Shown: positions 10,860 through 22,154 of the stretch, piece by piece
Layout of the letters: each line of letters starts with the position of its first letter
How positions within the stretch are numbered: the first letter of the stretch is position 1
Source: Sequoia sempervirens
Taxonomy: Eukaryota > Streptophyta > Pinopsida > Cupressales > Cupressaceae
Direction: 5' to 3'
Assembly: GCA_007258455.2 (NCBI GenBank)
Contig: VDFB02000001.1
Span: forward strand, 13,315,918-13,379,917
DNA length: 64,000 nt
Program-made: the position numbers and the translations under genes
Notes under the pieces: generated by a model
Databases searched by the model: none
What the model was told of the DNA's origin: nothing
Seen by the model: only the letters and a program-made list of their open reading frames with translations

Positions 10860-11990
10860 ACATTCTAGAGCTCCTTGATTTGGATTCCCCCTCTTTCTAT
10901 TGATCATATCTTTGTTAGCCTTTTTCACCATCTCTTTTCACTTGCTTTCTTGGCACATATCCTTGTGATTTAGAAACTTATATGTCCTTTCACAACACTT
11001 TCTTTATTAATGGTTCAACTCCACTAGTTCTTTGTTTGCTACACGTACTCTATCTCCTACTCTAAATGGTGATTCTTGTCCTAGTATTCCAAGCCCATCC
11101 TATCCTTCTATGAGCATTCCTCTTCCTACAGGCTATGATGGTAATCTATGTTTTCCCACTTCACCTCTTACTAAAATCTTGGATATATCACTAGATGTTG
11201 AGCATGGCTCTTCCCTTCTTTTTATTATTACTATTGCTTCTGTCATTTGGGACCCTTACTCATCAAAAGGCTCATGTTCTTCTCTTGATGATGTATCTTT
11301 TGATGCCTTTAGTGATTTTACCCTCTTGATGATGTGGGAGATACTCCCTATAATGATTATTATACCTTTGATCCATCTCTTTCTCCTACTTCCTATCATA
11401 TTGTACCTTTTCTTATGTTTCTAAGACATCTCTTCCTTCAATCGATGATCTTAGTCTCAAGGACCCTATTACATATGGCCATCTTATTGCATGCTTTCCA
11501 TATATTACATTGGAATAATTACAATATGATATTGGCTTTGATACTTCTCCTTATACTTCTTTTCCCACTCCTTACCATGTATTTGAACCCTCTCCTTTAG
11601 ATATGAATCCTCTTCATTGTGCAGATAGGCATGCTCTCCCTTTTGAGCTATCTCTACTTGCCCTTCCTCCTAGACCTTCCCCCATAAAATCCCTTGTTAC
11701 CTCCATGTCATGAGTTACTTCCTCCTACTTCCCCTCTTAATATTATCTCACCTTTGGTTAGTTTTCATCTTACAACTCCTCTTGTAGTGCCCTTGGTTCC
11801 TCCTTCCTATGAGTACCCTTGTCTAACAGAGTCCTTGCTTCTTCCATGATCTCACATGTCCTTTCCTTAATGGCTTGGGGAATGTTTGCTTCTATAAGTA
11901 CAATGGCTAAGTAGATCCTATTCAACATGCAAGAAAAATTTATACTCTATGTTTGACTATTACTTTTGAAGACCATATCTTGGTGTTGTA
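10860..11990 (+). pseudogene. Decayed Pro/Asp/Tyr-rich reading frame, unknown
   Basis: Plus-strand sequence with CT-rich codons. It yields peptide stretches rich in S, P, D, Y and L when frames are switched, the longest being the open 130-codon frame at 11032-11424. Later segments in another frame include motifs such as PYTSFPTPYHVFEPSP. Several stops and frameshifts separate them. No known domain recognised. Composition resembles region X of element E (41264-42182), so it may be the remnant of a related element, but I could not align the two. Confidence 0.35.
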
Positions 11991-12780
11991 CTCATGTGAT
12001 TTTTTTATTGTGTCAAGATTACTGATTTGAACATTATCTTTTTGCCTAATGAAGAGGTGAGTTTTAAAGGTAAAAAATCTACATCTTAGGTTTTAGAAGT
12101 TTACAATGAACGAAATCACTATTTGCATTATCAAACTTGCAAATCCATGCTAGAGAGTTAAAGAAGGGCATACTTTCAAAATTTGAGATGCAGTTCACAT
12201 TGTCCAACATGCTAATAGAAATGGAAAGCACAAAAAAATCTAAGTCAAAATGTTCTAGCAAAGGTATCAAAAGCATGCAAATATAGTCAATGGTGCATGT
12301 CATTGAAGGTGGAAGTGGGTTTGAAAGTTAAATGGGTTGTGAGTGCATTGTTGAGTGTGCGCCTAGAGGCATCAAGATAAGCTTTCAAACTCAAAAGTTG
12401 TTGATCTAGTGTATGGTGTGTCTTATATAGAGTGATCATTGATAAAATAAGTCAAATTTTGTCAATAAACAACAAAGTGTGTGCTTTTATATGGAAAAAC
12501 CAAAGTGTGTGAATGATAGAAGGGGGCTTCACTAAAGGACTTAAGTTATTTGCACAAAAACAAAGCTCATAATTCGATTGGTCAGAGACCCATACACGTC
12601 AACATTATATGAAGAAAAAATATATTTCGCAAGTTCACAAGGAGAATAATAACATAGAAATAGTTTTAGCGAACCAAAGAGATTGCACAAAATGTCAACA
12701 TGTGTCCTGTGGGACCTAGTGGAGTGCAAAGCTTATAGCAATTTATTAAAACAATTTGTCCACTTAGTATTTTAGTAGGA
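11991..12780. other. No recognisable gene
   Basis: Mixed-composition sequence; short minus-strand open frames here lack coding character. Confidence 0.4.
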
Positions 12781-13450
12781 ATGGATGGGGAATAAAAAAT
12801 GGATCTAGACAATTGTGGTGCTATCAAATATCCTTTTGGGACCTGAAGTTCGAAAAGGATCCAAAGAAAAAGAAGAGCGAAAAGAAAAAAGAACATTTGG
12901 GCACTTGATCCAAATGTCCCTTTGGGACGGGGTTGGGGCCCTAGCTCGGTTGGCTAAATCTTTCATGTTGCAGGAGGTTGGTCATGAGGTCTAGTCTCCC
13001 CCACCCCCATGGTACCGGAGGGCGTGTCGCGCCAGCGCCGCCGGTCACGTTAAAAAGTTTACCAAGCGCACTGCAGTTTATATGGGGTCATGCTACCCAA
13101 TTCCTGCAGTCTAAAAAAAAAAAACTAAAATCCTGATGGGATCGAAAAGGAAAGAAAGGGTGTGGGAACTTGAGAGGAACAAGGAATTTTGGATCAAATC
13201 CAAAAGTGTCTAGAACTCAAAGTTCCAAAAGGATGAGATCAAAAAAAAGAAAGAAGAAAGAAGAAAGATGAGGATGGACTTGGACCTTGGTCCAAATGTC
13301 CATTCAAGGTCCAAAACCCTGAAAGGGCCAAGAAGAAAAATAAGAAAGCAAAATTGTGGATTGGGAATGGATTTTTGACCTTGGTCCAAATATCTATTCA
13401 GGATGTAAAACCTTGAAAGGACTCTGAGAGGAAAAGAAAGAAGGGGATAG
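12781..13450 (+). repeat. Imperfect purine-rich repeat array split by a SINE
   Basis: Four or more degenerate copies of a ~90-100-bp unit. Each contains a variant of GGTCCAAATGTCC / AGGACC, then CCTGAAAGG and a run of GA-rich sequence (AAGAAAAAG). Clear copies are near 12830, 13270 and 13370. The SINE at 12929-13127 interrupts the array. No coding. Confidence 0.45.
12929..13127 (+). mobile_element. tRNA-derived SINE (plus strand)
   Basis: About 200 bp, much more GC-rich than its surroundings. It begins GGGGCCCTAGCTCGGTTGG, whose TAGCTCGGTTGG is a good A box. A B-box-like GAGGTCTAGTCTC follows ~35 bases on. It ends in a 12-A tail at 13113-13124. The head is the same as that of the minus-strand SINE at 3730-4014. 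The repeat units on either side (aaatgtccctttgggac before, aaaatcctgatgggatc after) may be an eroded target duplication. Confidence 0.75.
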
Positions 13451-13561
13451 CCATCCCTTAGACATTTTTGCAAAAATGATAATAGTGCTAATAGCCAACA
13501 CTAAAAATACTCCCCATAAGATTAGCTTAGTGGATGGCTTAAGTATACAAACCATGGGAAC

Positions 13562-13804
13562 ATGGAAGAACATAGAAGTGAATGTGCAGGTGATCAATTT
13601 TTTATTTTTTTTGTAGTAGCCATGAAAGAACCTTTCAATACATTTGGGGCTTTGTTGGGATTACAATGCTTTGTTAACACAAATGGAATAATAGATTCTA
13701 GAAAAGAGGAAATATCTTTTGCGGATGATAAAAAAGTAGTTCACATTCCCTTAGGAGATAACAAAGAGAATTCTTATGTAGAGGTGATTTCTTAGGAGAA
13801 GGAT
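13562..13804 (+). pseudogene. Retropepsin-like fragment of host D (part 1)
   Basis: Open frame of 77 codons, then a stop just before element H. Residues such as LLGLQCFVNTNGIID and the following ISFADDKKVVHIPL resemble the C-terminal half of gypsy aspartic proteases, where LLG-x-W/F is followed by a negatively charged segment and VxIPL. The frame resumes after H at 17285: the target duplication aggat joins both halves in phase, with one stop at the end of part 1. This makes H an insertion into an older retroelement pol gene. Assignment is by motif flavour only. Confidence 0.45.
13800..13804. repeat. Target-site duplication of element H, left (aggat)
   Basis: aggat, repeated at 17280-17284 right after the 3' LTR. 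Confidence 0.85.
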
Positions 13805-14504
13805 TGATGGAAACCATTCAATGATTTTAACTAGTGAATTTAGGAGTAATTAAATTGTCAGTGGTAGTTACAAGGTATCTACCTTTAATGGGAAGTGAGG
13901 AGCATAAAAAAAAGGGGCATTTAAAACTCTATCTCAGTAGGGAAGAGAGGATGGGATCGTGGGGTTATTTTGAGAGATTTATTTTTCTATTTGTAGGAGA
14001 TTCAGTGCTAGGTAGAGGAATTTTCTTTGGGTGATATCTATTTTAATGGGAATGTAAAGGCTTAGAAAACGTACAAGAGCAATAGGTTGGGTAGTGGTTT
14101 GGACTCTTTTATTTGTTGTGTAAAAACTTCTATTAGGTTGTTTCAAGTTTTCCTTACCAATTTGATAAGCTTTGGCATTCGCTTAAGTTTGTTCTTGCAT
14201 GAGGATGGTATGTTATGTAGGTGTCAGTGATGACCTATGCTGTTGGCCTTTTACAAGTTGATGTACTATGCCCTCCATTTTTGTGTTGGTTTTGATTTTG
14301 AATAAAAGGAATGTTGTAGCATCTTCATTGAATATAATGAGAATATGCTGCCCATATTTAGTTTTTGCATGTCTTGTTATAGTTCATGCTCTTGACTATG
14401 ATTCACATGAACAAAGCACTCTTGACGAGTTGATGTGCAAGAAATTTTATTTGTTGTTTTGTTATTAGTGATCATCTTGCAAGGAAAAAGGTCAATCTAC
14501 ATCA
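13805..14504 (+). repeat. 5' LTR of element H
   Basis: Aligns along its whole length with 16585-17279; the pair differs by scattered substitutions and small indels, which points to an old insertion. Confidence 0.85.
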
Positions 14505-14528
14505 ATTTTAGTATTAGAGCAAACTGCG

Positions 14529-15651
14529 ATGGCCCAGAGGGGAGTCCACATGAATTGAGGAAGAAGGGGTAGGAGGAATGTAGGCCCTCGAAGAAACACT
14601 GGTGAAGTATTTAGAAGGCTAGAGGCCCTCAAGACTAAATTACAATTGGACGAGTCCGAAGAGGAACCAAAAAACTTAGTAAATCGTGCTAGGATTGTAG
14701 ACTCTATAGAGAGAATTATTGAAGCATTGACTAAACAAAGTTCCAAAGTCAAGGTGGATATTTATGATTTTAAAGGTGAGTTCAACCCTAATCTATTCCT
14801 ATACTAGATCCAAGACTTGGAGAAGTACTTCGACATGGAAGACATTGATGAGGATGATCCAAAAAGAGTGAAAATTGTTGCATCCAAGTTGAAGTCGCAT
14901 GCAACCCTGTGGTGGGAAAATGTGCAGAGTTCAACAAGAAGACAAGGAAAAGAAAAAGAAAAAAACTTTGGTCTAAGATGTTGAAACATCTTAAAGCTCA
15001 ATTCTTGCCCCTTGATTACCAGCAAAAATTGTTTAAAGAATTTCAAAATTTGAAACAAAAGGATCAATCAATGCAAGTTTATACTGAACAATTTATGAGG
15101 CTTTAAATTCAAATAGATATATAAGAGAGAGTAGGGCAAGCAGTAGCTCGATATGTGAATGGACTAAAGTTTCAACTTCAAGATGAGCTTGCAAAGGTGA
15201 AAATTCCTATGGTAGACAAGGCTTATGAATATGCTTTATAGGTAGAAGAGAAACTAAACTAGAAAAACAAAATAATGAGTAAAAGGGATGATAGCAAACA
15301 AAATAGAGAGAAAGAGGTTTCTTTGGAAACTACCATAAGTGAAGAGTCAAAAGAAAGCAAGAATATGAAGACCGACTTCAAAGGAAATGGAGGCTTTAGA
15401 GGTAGAGGACGAGGACAACTACCTCCTAGAGAGTGGAAGCCCATGAATTTTTTTATCTGTGATGAAGCCCATAAGGCCATAGACCACCCTCTAAACCCCA
15501 AAAGGGTGATGGTAAGCCAAGAGGAAGAACCTTGGATAGAAGTTGAAGCCGATTCAAGAGAGAACCTGATATTGAGAAGAACCTTGATATATTTGAAGCT
15601 AATTAGAAGAGGAAGAACATATTTCAAACCAAATGCAAATGTAAGGACAAG
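14529..15651 (+). pseudogene. Gypsy-type gag of element H (decayed)
   Basis: The reading frame opens at ATG 14529 but is broken by stops and frameshifts. The Retrotrans_gag core is plain: SKLKSHATLWWENVQ near 14885-14930, then the LNSCPLITS/QFLPLDYQQ region and a segment with SMQVYTEQFMRL. A later segment (15275-15600) has a basic RGRGRGQLPPREW stretch and a damaged zinc knuckle, FICDEAHKAIDHP, in which only one cysteine and the histidine remain. Gag forms the particle that packages element RNA; this copy cannot make it. Confidence 0.8.
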
Positions 15652-15975
15652 GTGTGTAAGGTTATTGTAGATGGTGAATCTACTGACAATTTGGTGAGTA
15701 TAGAAATGGTCAAGAAATTACAATTTTCTTGCATTCCAAAAACTAACCCCTACAAGATTTCTTGGTCAAAAAGAGTCATAGCGTACTTATGGATAAATAT
15801 TGTTGTGTTGCCTTCAAAATTGATCCATATATGGATGAAGTGCTTTATGATGTGGTATCGATGGATGCATGCCATTTGTTGTTGGGTAGGCCTTGGCAAC
15901 ATGATCAAAATGCCATCCATTGAGGTAGAGACAACACCTATGAGGTCCAACATGAAGGAAGGAAAACACTCTTAA
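15652..15975 (+). pseudogene. Gypsy-type protease of element H (decayed)
   Basis: Begins CKVIVDGESTDNLVS. In this family the sequence around the catalytic aspartate is IDxGSTxNLVS, so D is present and the following glycine is present, with a glutamate where G is usual. About 40 residues on the frame is shifted. After 16000 only unconnected fragments follow, up to the 3' LTR. Confidence 0.7.
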
Positions 15976-16584
15976 AACCATGGAAAGAGGAAGGAACATA
16001 TGAAGTGGTAGCTTTGTCTCTTCTAGCAGAAGCCAAGTTCAAGCTTGAAGAAAAAACAAAATTCTAGCTCCACCAAGAAGAGAGTTGGAGGAAAATTTAA
16101 GAGCAAAAAAGGTAAATGATTTGAAGAATGAGATGCAACCAAAAATTGATGTAGAGCTGCAACAAGATTACATGTGTTCCTTGAGAAATAGGTATTGAAG
16201 TTTCAGTTGACTGTGCCCTTCATTCTCAAGGAGATAGTGAGTTGTGGGAGTAGAAGAACAATCATCAAAGATCTTCCAAAAATGTGATGTGAAGTGTGAT
16301 TGAAGCAAGGGAAAGAGTTTCAAGTCTACTAGTGATTGTAGTAGTGATTATTTTATTGGTTTTGCTTTGGGGAATTTTCCTAGCTTTATCAGTCTAACTA
16401 AACTAAATGGTGGAATCAACATTGGACTCTTGTCCCTAGAAAAAAAATGGGTTGGAAGCTTGGATGATAGCTTAGATTGTGCTAAGGAATCTCAAGAGAA
16501 TACTTTGAAGACCAGACTACTTGTGGTAATGCAATTTGATTTTTTTGAACCAGGAGGTTTAGACTTCTTTTCAGAAGGGGAGAA

Positions 16585-17279
16585 CAATGAAAACCATTCA
16601 ATGATTCCCACTAGTGAATTTGGGAGTAATTAAATTGTTAGTGGTAGTTGCAAGGTATCTACCTTTAATGGGTAGTGAGTAGCATAGAAAAAAGGGCATT
16701 TAAAACTCTACCACAGTAGGGAAGAGAGGATGGGATCATGGGGTTATTTGGAAGATTTATTTTTTTGATTTGAGGAGATTTGGTGTTGTGTAGGGGAATA
16801 CTTTTTTGGGTGTTAACTATTTCAATAGGCATGTAAGGGCTTAGAAAAGGTACAGGAGGAATAGGCTAGGTAGTGGATCGGATTCTTTTCTTTGCTATGT
16901 AAAAAATTCTATTAGGTTGTTTCAGGTTTTCCTTATTAGTTTGATCAACTTTGGCATTTGCTTTTAAGTTTGTTTCTATATGAATATGGTATGTAATGTA
17001 GGTGTCATTGTTGACCTATGTTGTCTTTTTACAAGTTGATGTACTATCTCTATTTTTGTGTCGGTTTTGATTTTGAATTAAAGGAATGTTGTAGTATCTT
17101 CATTGAGTATGATGAGAACATCCTACCCATATTCAATTTTTGCATGTCTTGTTATAGTTCATGCTCTTGAGTATGATTCATAGGAATAGAGCACTCTTGA
17201 TGAGTTGATGTGCAGGGAAGATTATTTGTTGTTATGTTGTTAGTGATCATCTTGTAGGGACAAAGGTCAATCTGCATCA
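16585..17279 (+). repeat. 3' LTR of element H
   Basis: Partner of 13805-14504. The first two bases are CA rather than TG, probably by mutation, as the purine tract ends immediately before them. Confidence 0.8.
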
Positions 17280-17495
17280 AGGATGAAAAAGAATACAATA
17301 TTGATATATTCAGTCTCTAAATTGGCTAAAATGGATATAATGGAGGAACCTAATAGTGAAGGAAAAATTGAAATAGAAAGTGACAATGGTAACATAGATA
17401 ATGAGGATATATTAAATGCATGGATGCAAGAAGAACACAAGTTGACCTTCCATAAGGTATATGGATTCAAGAGAGTTTTTATGATAAAAAAATAA
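17280..17495 (+). pseudogene. Retropepsin-like/pol fragment of host D (part 2)
   Basis: Starts with the aggat duplication and continues the frame of 13562-13804 across H. In other frames an open 70-codon stretch (17283-17495) is rich in D, E, K and N. No catalytic motif of reverse transcriptase is recognisable here or in the following 750 bases. Confidence 0.35.
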
Positions 17496-18244
17496 ATAGA
17501 AAAGGCATCACAACATACTATAGATAAAGGAAATGTATTGCAAAGATCAAGAGGTGTGAAAGAAACTAACCTAGGTATTTCCCCTAAGAAATCAAAACAA
17601 GTGCACCATATTCAAAACAGAGAGGTCACACATTAAACTACTGCAGTGATACAATAGCTCTTTATACACTAACCCTAGATGACATCACTCAAAAATACAT
17701 ATTAAAACAACACATGAGTGAAAAATAGGAATACAAAAAACCCATGAAATATTTACCATTACACAAAAAGAGAGTATGTTATAACAACACTTATGATGCA
17801 CACGTTTGAGTTTGAACACCTATTTCATTAGACTAACATGTCACCCCAAATTATTGAACACATCGTATAAATATATCATAGTTGTATTAATATATCATAA
17901 CCTTACCCACCAAAAAGGAGTCATAGGAAAAATAAATGGAAGATAGATGTGGAAAACTATAAAATTTAATGTTCTCACGCAAGTAAAAATGTTATAAATA
18001 TACAACACAATCCTCACTAAACTCACTTTGCATATACTAGTTATTCTTGCACAATCATAATATCTAGCTACAAAACCCTAGCAAGTTAAAGTTCCTTGTT
18101 GTAAACTAATTTATTATAACAAAAATGGCTGCACCTACTCTCATAGAACATATCCCAAAAACCCAATTCAAAAACAAGAATTTCCCTTACAAAGCGATGG
18201 AGGTAGGTCCTAAAAAGGCCTTCTCTAAAGTTCCAACCAATTTC
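17496..18244. other. Host D interior, undetermined
   Basis: AT-rich, no recognisable domain in six frames. By position it should be the pol region of the host element, but it is either deleted or eroded beyond recognition. Confidence 0.35.
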
Positions 18245-18249
18245 ATCTA
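18245..18249. repeat. Target-site duplication of element G, left (atcta)
   Basis: atcta, repeated exactly at 24755-24759. Confidence 0.9.
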
Positions 18250-19939
18250 TGTTTTGATATGGAGACCAATCAGACTCATATAAAATCTTCATCTTTATCT
18301 TATTTTATTTTATTTGTTGCACTTATTAAATATTTATGTTGCACTTGTATCTAAAAGGTGGTTACAAACAAATATTAAATGCTAGAAGGGATTAGTTACA
18401 GCTGGAAGTCATTAGTTACAATATTTTTTATTATAAAGTCAAAATATAGCTAAAAATATTAAATTTAGCGGCCCAAAGAAAATGTTTTATTGGGTGCATG
18501 AGGCACAACCAATGGCCACACTTCATTGGTAATTAATAGGACATGTGTGGGAGCATATTAGAATACTTGAGGGAGGCGGGGGAGGCAGGGTGATCCCACA
18601 ATATTGGTTTACAATTTTTGGCCAAATTGGACACTGAATTGATTTTTTCTAACTAAATCTTCACTTTCGAGCACCTATAGTGGCTAAACCGTGAGGAATT
18701 TGAAGATGATGCAAACTAGTGATTTGTGACATTTTGTTTGTAGATTCTAAATATATTTTTTTCAAAATATTTGGAATCAGATTGCATTTCTTTTTCCATC
18801 TCCTTTGAAAACTAGTTTTTTTCAGTAAACACCATTTTTAAAGAGTGACACTCACTGTATACAACATAACTTTTTTTCCATGAAGGATAAAATTTTAATT
18901 TTTTTGAATTTAGATTTGTAACTACAATATATAGTGCTTCCAATTGAGTTCATAGTATTTTATTGAATATTTTTTCCTTAATCAAGTTTTGAAGTCAAAC
19001 CAATTACGATTTAGACATAGGTGGACCATATACAACATATTTTTTTTGTATGTATTGAAATTCAATTTTTTTTTGGTTGGATCAAGGACTTCAATATCTA
19101 GTGCACTCATATTTTTAATTTTTTTTTGATAAACTACTATTTTTCCACATGTAGAATAGAGAGCTTGATTTTTGTTGAAAAACATATATTTAATCAAACA
19201 AAAAAAACAAATACATAATAAAACCAAAACATATTAAAATTATATTTGTTGGATAGATCGTTCCAAGGACTACTATCATCTAGTTGGGTCTGTGAAGTCC
19301 CCTCCATTTTCATCCTCAACTCAAGCTTTGAAGGGAAAAATTCTAGAGTTTTTTGGTGCCAAAGGGGGAGAAGGGGGGAAAGGGGCGTTTGAGCAAACCC
19401 CCTTTCCACAACCCGTTCCTTTTCTTTTTTTCCTTGGAAATGTGGGACCCAACATTTAATGGATTCGCTTGAACCAGATGTTCGTTCGAACCCCAAAAAC
19501 CATTTTTTTTTGCATGGGGGCACTTTTTGCAACTTTCCCTTCCTCACTAGAATTGTAAACCAGTTTTGTGGGTTTCCTGGGGATAAGTTTTAAAAGGAAG
19601 CAGATCATGAAAAACATTGGCAGAAATTTGCAAAGCAATGGTTGGAAAAATTTAGGAAGTGCCACGGGTACCTATAGCAATGGTTGTGTAAAAACAAGTG
19701 AAAAATGTGATGAAAAGCATTGCTACAGGTTGCAAATGTTGTTGCATGCATTGTAAAGGTTATTTACTGGAAGTTTAATATATATTGGACCTTGTGTTGG
19801 TGGATGTAGCCCAATTTTGGGTGAACCATGTTAAATCTTTGTGTTCTTTTGTTGTCCAAAATTTTTGTGTGTTTTATTTCTTTGTTTTATTGATTAAATA
19901 TGCATTTAACTAATAGATATCTACCTTCTAACCCTAACA
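18250..19939 (+). repeat. 5' LTR of element G, split by insertion
   Basis: 18250-18570 and about 19579-19939 align with consecutive halves of the 3' LTR (24056-24754). The ~1 kb in between has no counterpart there. Confidence 0.9.
18571..19578. mobile_element. ~1-kb inverted-repeat insertion in the G 5' LTR
   Basis: Near its ends lie complementary blocks: 18595-18616 and 19551-19572 match at 20 of 22 positions when one is reverse-complemented (CCCACAAnAnTGGTTTACAATT), and CAGG precedes each on its own strand. This fits a non-autonomous DNA transposon. I could not define a clean target duplication; the exact ends may differ by several bases. A 117-codon minus-strand open frame (19194-19547) has no recognisable domain. 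GC content is uneven, with a G-rich left edge. Confidence 0.6.
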
Positions 19940-19941
19940 AG

Positions 19942-19956
19942 TGGTATCAGAGTGGG
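19942..19956 (+). other. Primer-binding site of element G
   Basis: TGGTATCAGAGTGGG lies two bases after the 5' LTR. It matches the initiator-methionine tRNA primer site (TGGTATCAGAGC) common in plant copia elements, with the last position changed. Confidence 0.85.
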
Positions 19957-20024
19957 TTGTGTTCAATTATCCTTTGTAGGAAGGTCTCACGATTGAGTGA
20001 GAGTCTCACGGTTGAGTGAGAATT

Positions 20025-20780
20025 ATGGCAAATGAGGGTAAGTTGAAGGCAGACAAATTTAATGGACAAAACTTTTAGTTATGGAAGATGTAGATGGAGG
20101 ACTATCTTTACCAGAAGGATTTATGGCAGCCATTGGAAGGGAAAGCCAAGAAACCAATAGTTATGTCTGATAAGGATTGGGATATTTTGGACAAAAAGGC
20201 ACTTGACAATATTCACTTATGTTTGGCTCAATCGGTGGTGTTTAATATTTCAATAGTGAAGACAATTGAAGAGTTGATGCAAACCCTAACAAAGTTATAT
20301 GAAAATTCTTCTGCTTTGAATAAGGTATTTCTTATGAAGTGTTTATTTAATATGAGAATGGTAGAAGGTGGGTCAATTTTTTATCATTTAAATGAATTCA
20401 ATACGGTTACTAGTCAATTAACTTCTAAAATATAAACTTTGATGAAGTTAGGGCTCTTGATTTTGTGTTCTTTTCTTGAAGGCTGGAATAGCTTGGTAAT
20501 GGCGGTTAGTAATTTTGTTTCTGGTTCAAATATGTTGAAATTTGATGATGTTGTTGGTGTTATTTTGAGCAAGGAAATTTCTAGGAAAAGCTCAGGTGGT
20601 AATTCACATTAGGTAGTGTTTTGAATGCAAAAAGCAAGGATAGAACAAAGGAGAGATGAAAGAATTTTGGAGGTCATGGAAAGTCACAAGGAAAATTAAA
20701 GGACAAGAGATACCAATCTAGAGATAAGAGAGATTGTTGGTACTGTGATAAGCCGATTCATTTAGAGAAAGATTGTTGGT
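20025..20780 (+). pseudogene. copia gag of element G (decayed)
   Basis: Starts at ATG 20025 (MANEGKLKADKFNGQNF, then a stop before LWKM). The typical copia gag fold follows: MEDYLYQKDLWQPL, WDILDKKALDNIHLCL, and IFYHLNEFNTVTSQLT. Stops fall at 20079, 20091 and 20433. After a frameshift the zinc knuckle CWYCDKPIHLEKDC (20735-20776) is fully intact as CX2CX4HX4C. Gag packages element RNA. Confidence 0.85.
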
Positions 20781-21266
20781 CTCAGAAAAATAAAGGAGAC
20801 AAAAAGGAAGGCTATAAAGAGGCAAATGTGGTAAGTAATAAATCTGATGAGGATGCTTTGATTATTTCCCTTGATAATGATGATGATTCTTGGGTGTTAT
20901 ATTTAGGGGCTTCATTTCATGCTACACCCCATTGAAGTTACTTTCTTGATTATGTCCAAGGAGATTTTGGGTTGGTTTATTTGGGAGATAACGAACCTTG
21001 TTAGATTGTTGGAAAGGGAATAATCAAGATTAAGTAAAAATTTAATTTCAGTAGGGCAACTAGATGATGAAGGTTGTGTTGTTACATTTAGTGATAAAAA
21101 TTGGAATGATACAAAAGGTGCCTTAGTGGTAGCAAAAGGTGTGAAAGTAGGCACCTTATATCTTTGTACAGGTCATACTATTCCTTCTACTTTAGCTGTT
21201 GTAGATAAAAATCAATGTTCAAGAATAGTTGTTGCAGTTTAGCAAGTAGAAAATCAAACAGTTGTT
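20781..21266 (+). pseudogene. copia protease of element G (decayed)
   Basis: At 20890-20935 the sequence reads SWVLYLGASFHATPH. The family signature is WxLDSGAS/T; both the catalytic aspartate (now Y) and the serine (now L) are lost. Stops and a shift follow. Confidence 0.75.
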
Positions 21267-22154
21267 GTGGATTCTAAATCAACACTATGGCATAATAGAA
21301 TTGGGCATATGAGTGCAAAAGGTATGAAAGTACTTCATTCAAAAAAAAATTTACCATGTCTAAAATGTGTTAATATGGATTTATGTGAAAGTTGTGTGTA
21401 TGGAAAACAAAAAAGAGTTAGTTTTTTCAAGGATGGGAAGCAAAAGAAAGAAGAAAAATTGGAGCATGCGCATACAAATGTATTGGGACCAACTCAAGTA
21501 TCTTATCTCAGTGGCTCTCAATATTATGCCATTTTTATTGATGATGCAATAAGGAAGGTATGGATTTACTTCCTTAGGCAAAAATCTGATGTATTTGAAA
21601 ATTTTAAAAAAAGGAGAAGCTTGGTTGAGAATGAGACAGGTAAAAAATTAAAATGTCTCAGATCTGATAATGGCGGTGAGTATTGCAAAAAATAAATTGA
21701 ATATTATTGTTCTTCTAATGGTATTCGAAGGTAAAAAATAGTTCCAAGGACTCCACAAGAAAATGGAGTGGCTGAGTTCATGAATAGAACAATAATGGAG
21801 TGTGCACGGACTATGAGATTGCATGTTAAGCTTCCTTTAAACATGTGGGCAGAAGTTGTAAACACTATTGTTTATTTAATTAATAGAGGTACCTCTAATC
21901 CTTTGGGTTGTGGTATTTTAGAGGAAGCATGGAAAGGTAAGAAGGTGAGTTATTCTTTTCTCAAAACCTTCGGTTGTGAAGCATTTGCACATGTAGATTC
22001 AAAAAATAAAACCAAGCTTGATGCTAAATCAAAGAAATGTATATTTTTTGGATATAGCATTGATGAATTTGGTTATAGGCTTTGGAATTTTGAAAATCAA
22101 AAAATTATGAGAAGCAGGGATGTCATATTCAATGAGAAGGTGTTGTACATTTGA
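21267..22154 (+). pseudogene. copia integrase of element G (decayed)
   Basis: The GAG-pre-integrase zinc-binding part has LWHNRIGH and CESCVYGKQ (HHCC). The catalytic core follows: HTNVLGP stands where HTDVxGP is expected, so the first catalytic aspartate is asparagine; the second (LRSDNGGEY) and the glutamate (PQENGVAEF) remain. A stop interrupts between 21695 and 21768. The region ends with the C-terminal FGYSIDEFGYRLW motif. Confidence 0.9.

Larger units (their letters stand above)
13805..17279 (+). mobile_element. Element H: LTR retrotransposon with gag and protease only
   Basis: Two similar ~700-bp LTRs (13805-14504 and 16585-17279) flank a 2.1-kb interior, with target duplication aggat on both sides. 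The 5' LTR starts TGATGG and both end CATCA. A tRNA-primer-like site TAGTATTAGAGC (14509-14520), a variant of TGGTATCAGAGC, follows the 5' LTR; a purine tract AGAAGGGGAGAA (16573-16584) precedes the 3' LTR. The interior codes gypsy-type gag and protease and nothing for reverse transcriptase, RNase H or integrase, so the element depended on others for mobility or lost its pol before insertion. Confidence 0.85.

Noticed and set aside
19194..19547. 117-residue minus-strand ORF as a transposase
   Set aside because: No catalytic motif or known domain; too short. Probably fortuitous inside the inverted-repeat element.
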